A DNA stretch of 7,354 bases from Candidatus Latescibacterota bacterium (GTDB lineage: Bacteria; Latescibacterota; UBA2968; UBA8231). The stretch is from contig DPVW01000121.1 of assembly GCA_003529325.1 (NCBI GenBank), positions 1-7,354 of the forward strand, given 5' to 3'. This document shows positions 5,349 through 7,354 of this stretch, piece after piece. The notes below the pieces were generated by a model. That model saw nothing but the letters and a program-made list of their open reading frames with translations. It was not told the origin of the DNA and did not search any database. The first letter of the stretch is position 1. Every line of letters begins with the position of its first letter. Position numbers and translations under genes: made by a program.

Positions 5349-7176
5349 ACAAGGTGTGACATTTCAGGATCTGTCGCTGTCGGCGCCGGTGCACAAGGGA
5401 CTGGCCGAGGTGGGATACGAAATACCCACGCCGATCCAGGCGCAGACGATACCCCTGGTCTTGGCTGGTCGAGACGTGCTGGGTCAGGCGCAGACCGGTA
5501 CCGGCAAAACGGCGGCCTTTGCCCTGCCATTGCTGTCGCGCATCGACCTCGAGGCGCGACACGTGCAAGTCCTGGTACTGACACCGACGCGTGAACTGGC
5601 GATCCAGGTTGCCGAAGCTTTCCAGCGCTACGCCGTACACCTGCGTGGGTTCCACGTACTGCCCATCTATGGTGGGCAGGCCTACGATGGTCAATTGCGT
5701 TCGCTCAGACGCGGTGTGCACGTAGTGGTTGGCACCCCAGGGCGGGTGATGGATCACATGCGCCGCAAGACGCTCCGCCTTGAGACACTGAATTGCCTGG
5801 TGCTGGACGAGGCGGATGAAATGCTGCGTATGGGTTTCATCGACGACGTCGAATGGATCCTGGAGCAGACCCCGGCGCAGCGGCAGACGGCGCTGTTCTC
5901 GGCGACCATGCCGGAGCCCATCCGACGTATCACCGGCAAATATCTGCGCGACCCTGAACACATCGCCATCAAAGAGCGCACCACGGTGGCTGCCACCATC
6001 GGTCAGTATCACTGGATGGTCAGCGGCAAAGAGCACAAGATCGACGCCCTGACACGAATTCTGGAGGCGGAGACATTCGATGGCGTACTCGTCTTCGTAC
6101 GCACACGAATCATGACTGTGGAACTGGCTGAGAAGCTGGAAGCACGAGGCTACGCCAGCGCCGCACTGAGCGGCGATATGCCACAAAACCGACGGGAGAA
6201 GACGGTAAACGAGTTAAAGAAGGGCAAGCTGGACATCCTTGTCGCCACGGATGTGGCAGCTCGTGGTCTGGACATCGACCGCATCAGTCACGTGATCAAT
6301 TTCGATATCCCCGCCGATACCGAAGCGTATATCCATCGCATCGGACGCACCGGGCGCGCCGGCCGCAGCGGCAAGGCCATCCTTTTTGTCACACCACGAG
6401 AGCGGCGCCTGCTCCACGCCATCGAACGCGCCACACGGCAGAAGATTGCGCTGTTGGAGTTGCCCTCGACGGAGATGATCAACGACCAACGCATCGCCCG
6501 TTTCAAACAAACCCTCACAGATGTGTTGTCATCAGAGGACCTGGGCCTGTTCCGCATGATCCTGGAACAGTATCGGCAGGAACACAACGTCGCCGCGCTG
6601 GAGGTCGCCGCAGCGCTGGCGAAAATGGTCCAGGGGGACGAACCGCTGCTGCTGGAGGCGAATGTCGACCACGGCCGGCGTAGCTCCCCACGAGCAGGGG
6701 AGGATCGCCGCGGTCCGAAGCCAGCGACGGTGGCGCCGAGTTACGACCGCGGCCTGCGCGAAGGCGGGTCCGACGAACGGGGCCAGGGCGGTAGACCGAG
6801 TCGGGCGCAGGGACCTGCCGAGGCGCCGGAAGGCATGGAGCGTTTCCGTGTCGCAGTGGGCCTGCTACACGGCGTCGAACCCGGCAATCTCGTTGGCGCC
6901 ATCAGCAACGAAACAGCTCTCAGCGGCGGCGACATCGGTCACATCGCCGTACACGAAAACTACAGCACGGTCGACCTTCCGGCTGGTATGCGCCGCGAAC
7001 TCTTCGAGGTGCTGAAAAAGGTCCGGGTGCGTGGCCAGCGTCTGCGCCTGTCGACGATGGATGACGAGATCAGGAAGCATAAAGGCAAGAAGAGCTTTAA
7101 GGGCAACAAACCAGAGAAGAAGAAGCCCAAGCGCAAGAAGGACCGACACCGCAAGCGCGACCAGCGGGGTAAGTAG
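5338..7176 (+). CDS. deaD: ATP-dependent RNA helicase DeaD/CsdA (DEAD-box, with RNA-binding C-terminus)
   Basis: This 612-residue protein is close to the length I recall for E. coli DeaD (about 630). All helicase motifs are intact: Q motif (Phe9, TPIQ 31-34), Walker A AQTGTGKT (51-58), Ia PTREL (83-87), TPGR (133-136), DEAD (157-160), SAT (188-190), motif V ATDVAARGLDID (303-314) and motif VI HRIGRTGRAG (333-342). The wording around DEAD (EMLRMGFIDDVE) is typical of DeaD. Residues 441-500 form an Arg/Gly/Pro-rich linker. Residues 501-575 match the DbpA/CsdA-type RNA-binding fold, and the tail (579-612) is almost all Lys/Arg. The enzyme unwinds RNA for ribosome assembly and mRNA turnover, notably in the cold, in the cytoplasm. 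The ATG at 5338 gives the family-typical N-terminus and overlaps the SDR gene by 11 bases, suggesting coupled translation. I see only a weak GAGA upstream. The open frame back to 5188 is shadow within the SDR gene. Confidence 0.97.
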   Translation: MTDEQGVTFQDLSLSAPVHKGLAEVGYEIPTPIQAQTIPLVLAGRDVLGQAQTGTGKTAAFALPLLSRIDLEARHVQVLVLTPTRELAIQVAEAFQRYAVHLRGFHVLPIYGGQAYDGQLRSLRRGVHVVVGTPGRVMDHMRRKTLRLETLNCLVLDEADEMLRMGFIDDVEWILEQTPAQRQTALFSATMPEPIRRITGKYLRDPEHIAIKERTTVAATIGQYHWMVSGKEHKIDALTRILEAETFDGVLVFVRTRIMTVELAEKLEARGYASAALSGDMPQNRREKTVNELKKGKLDILVATDVAARGLDIDRISHVINFDIPADTEAYIHRIGRTGRAGRSGKAILFVTPRERRLLHAIERATRQKIALLELPSTEMINDQRIARFKQTLTDVLSSEDLGLFRMILEQYRQEHNVAALEVAAALAKMVQGDEPLLLEANVDHGRRSSPRAGEDRRGPKPATVAPSYDRGLREGGSDERGQGGRPSRAQGPAEAPEGMERFRVAVGLLHGVEPGNLVGAISNETALSGGDIGHIAVHENYSTVDLPAGMRRELFEVLKKVRVRGQRLRLSTMDDEIRKHKGKKSFKGNKPEKKKPKRKKDRHRKRDQRGK

Positions 7177-7214
7177 CTAGGCCACCGAGTCCGGCATCTA
7201 CCCGCGTCTCTGCC

Positions 7215-7251
7215 TGCCGATAAGAGAGATGTCGCTGAAGCGATCTCGGCA
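7215..7251. other. Bulged hairpin downstream of deaD
   Basis: A stem-loop lies 38 bases past the deaD stop. Its pairs are TGCC (7215-7218) with GGCA (7248-7251), GAGA (7226-7229) with TCTC (7244-7247), and TCGC (7232-7235) with GCGA (7240-7243), closed by a TGAA loop. The 5' arm carries a seven-base bulge and a two-base bulge, while the 3' arm is continuous. Only CTTT follows, with no real T-run, so it is not a textbook intrinsic terminator. It could stabilise the deaD mRNA 3' end or end transcription with help from Rho. I cannot tell which from sequence alone. Confidence 0.4.
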
Positions 7252-7258
7252 ACCTTTA

Positions 7259-7272
7259 GTCCGGTCTCGGAC
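7259..7272. other. Short perfect hairpin after the deaD 3' hairpin
   Basis: GTCCG (7259-7263) pairs with CGGAC (7268-7272) around a GTCT loop, seven bases after the preceding bulged hairpin. No T-run follows on the plus strand. Alone it is weak. Its value is its position beside the larger stem, giving a two-hairpin 3' region for deaD. The rest of 7177-7354 holds no gene that I can support. Confidence 0.3.
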
Positions 7273-7354
7273 ATAGCACTCGCCGTCGACTTGTCGCCCC
7301 GATAGACGACTTCTATGCACCAATCGTGTGTCCCTTCCTTCACGGTATTCTCTG

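Noticed and set aside
5107..6186. 359-codon open frame on the minus strand opposite the SDR end and deaD
   Set aside because: It is antisense to the invariant helicase motifs, rich in His/Arg/Gln, and without any family resemblance.
6960..7343. Minus-strand frame from a GTG at 7343 with an internal ATG at 7274, possibly a small gene entering from the right
   Set aside because: Its first 50 residues look protein-like, but most of it is antisense to the lysine-rich tail and RNA-binding domain of DeaD. The start has no good ribosome-binding site and no family is recognisable.

Overview
The window is a compact, gene-dense stretch of a moderately high-GC bacterial chromosome (GC estimated by eye at around 60%). 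It carries six complete protein-coding genes and no recognisable RNA gene, mobile element or CRISPR array. The DEAD-box helicase closely matches the gammaproteobacterial DeaD/CsdA type, and the acyltransferase has PlsB/PlsC-like motifs. I therefore infer a gammaproteobacterium or a related proteobacterium, but nothing in the window fixes the taxon.

Layout from left to right. A Gfo/Idh/MocA oxidoreductase runs leftward (3-1058). After a 91-base divergent gap, a 649-residue acyltransferase-like protein runs rightward (1150-3099). A 114-residue four-helix membrane protein follows on the same strand (3117-3461). Only 3 bases separate it from the stop of a leftward enolase-superfamily dehydratase of the L-rhamnonate dehydratase type (3465-4514). 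Divergent from that, across about 30 bases, a short extended-SDR NAD-dependent oxidoreductase runs rightward (4545-5348). Its 3' end overlaps the start of deaD by 11 bases (5338-7176). The last 178 bases hold no convincing gene but contain two adjacent hairpins.

Functionally there are two groups. The Gfo/Idh oxidoreductase, the enolase-superfamily sugar-acid dehydratase and the uronate-dehydrogenase-like SDR look like parts of an oxidative sugar or sugar-acid pathway: sugar or uronate oxidised to an aldonate or aldarate, then dehydrated to a 2-keto-3-deoxy acid. The acyltransferase, the small membrane protein and the helicase look like membrane-lipid and RNA-housekeeping genes interleaved with that pathway. 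No kinase, aldolase, transporter or regulator of a sugar-acid pathway is in view, so the pathway and its substrate remain inferences.

I found no clear-cut new system. The points most worth a second look are the acyltransferase (a roughly 430-residue N-terminal region and a block III that lacks the usual Glu and Arg), the split sugar-acid gene set, and the overlap of an SDR gene with deaD.
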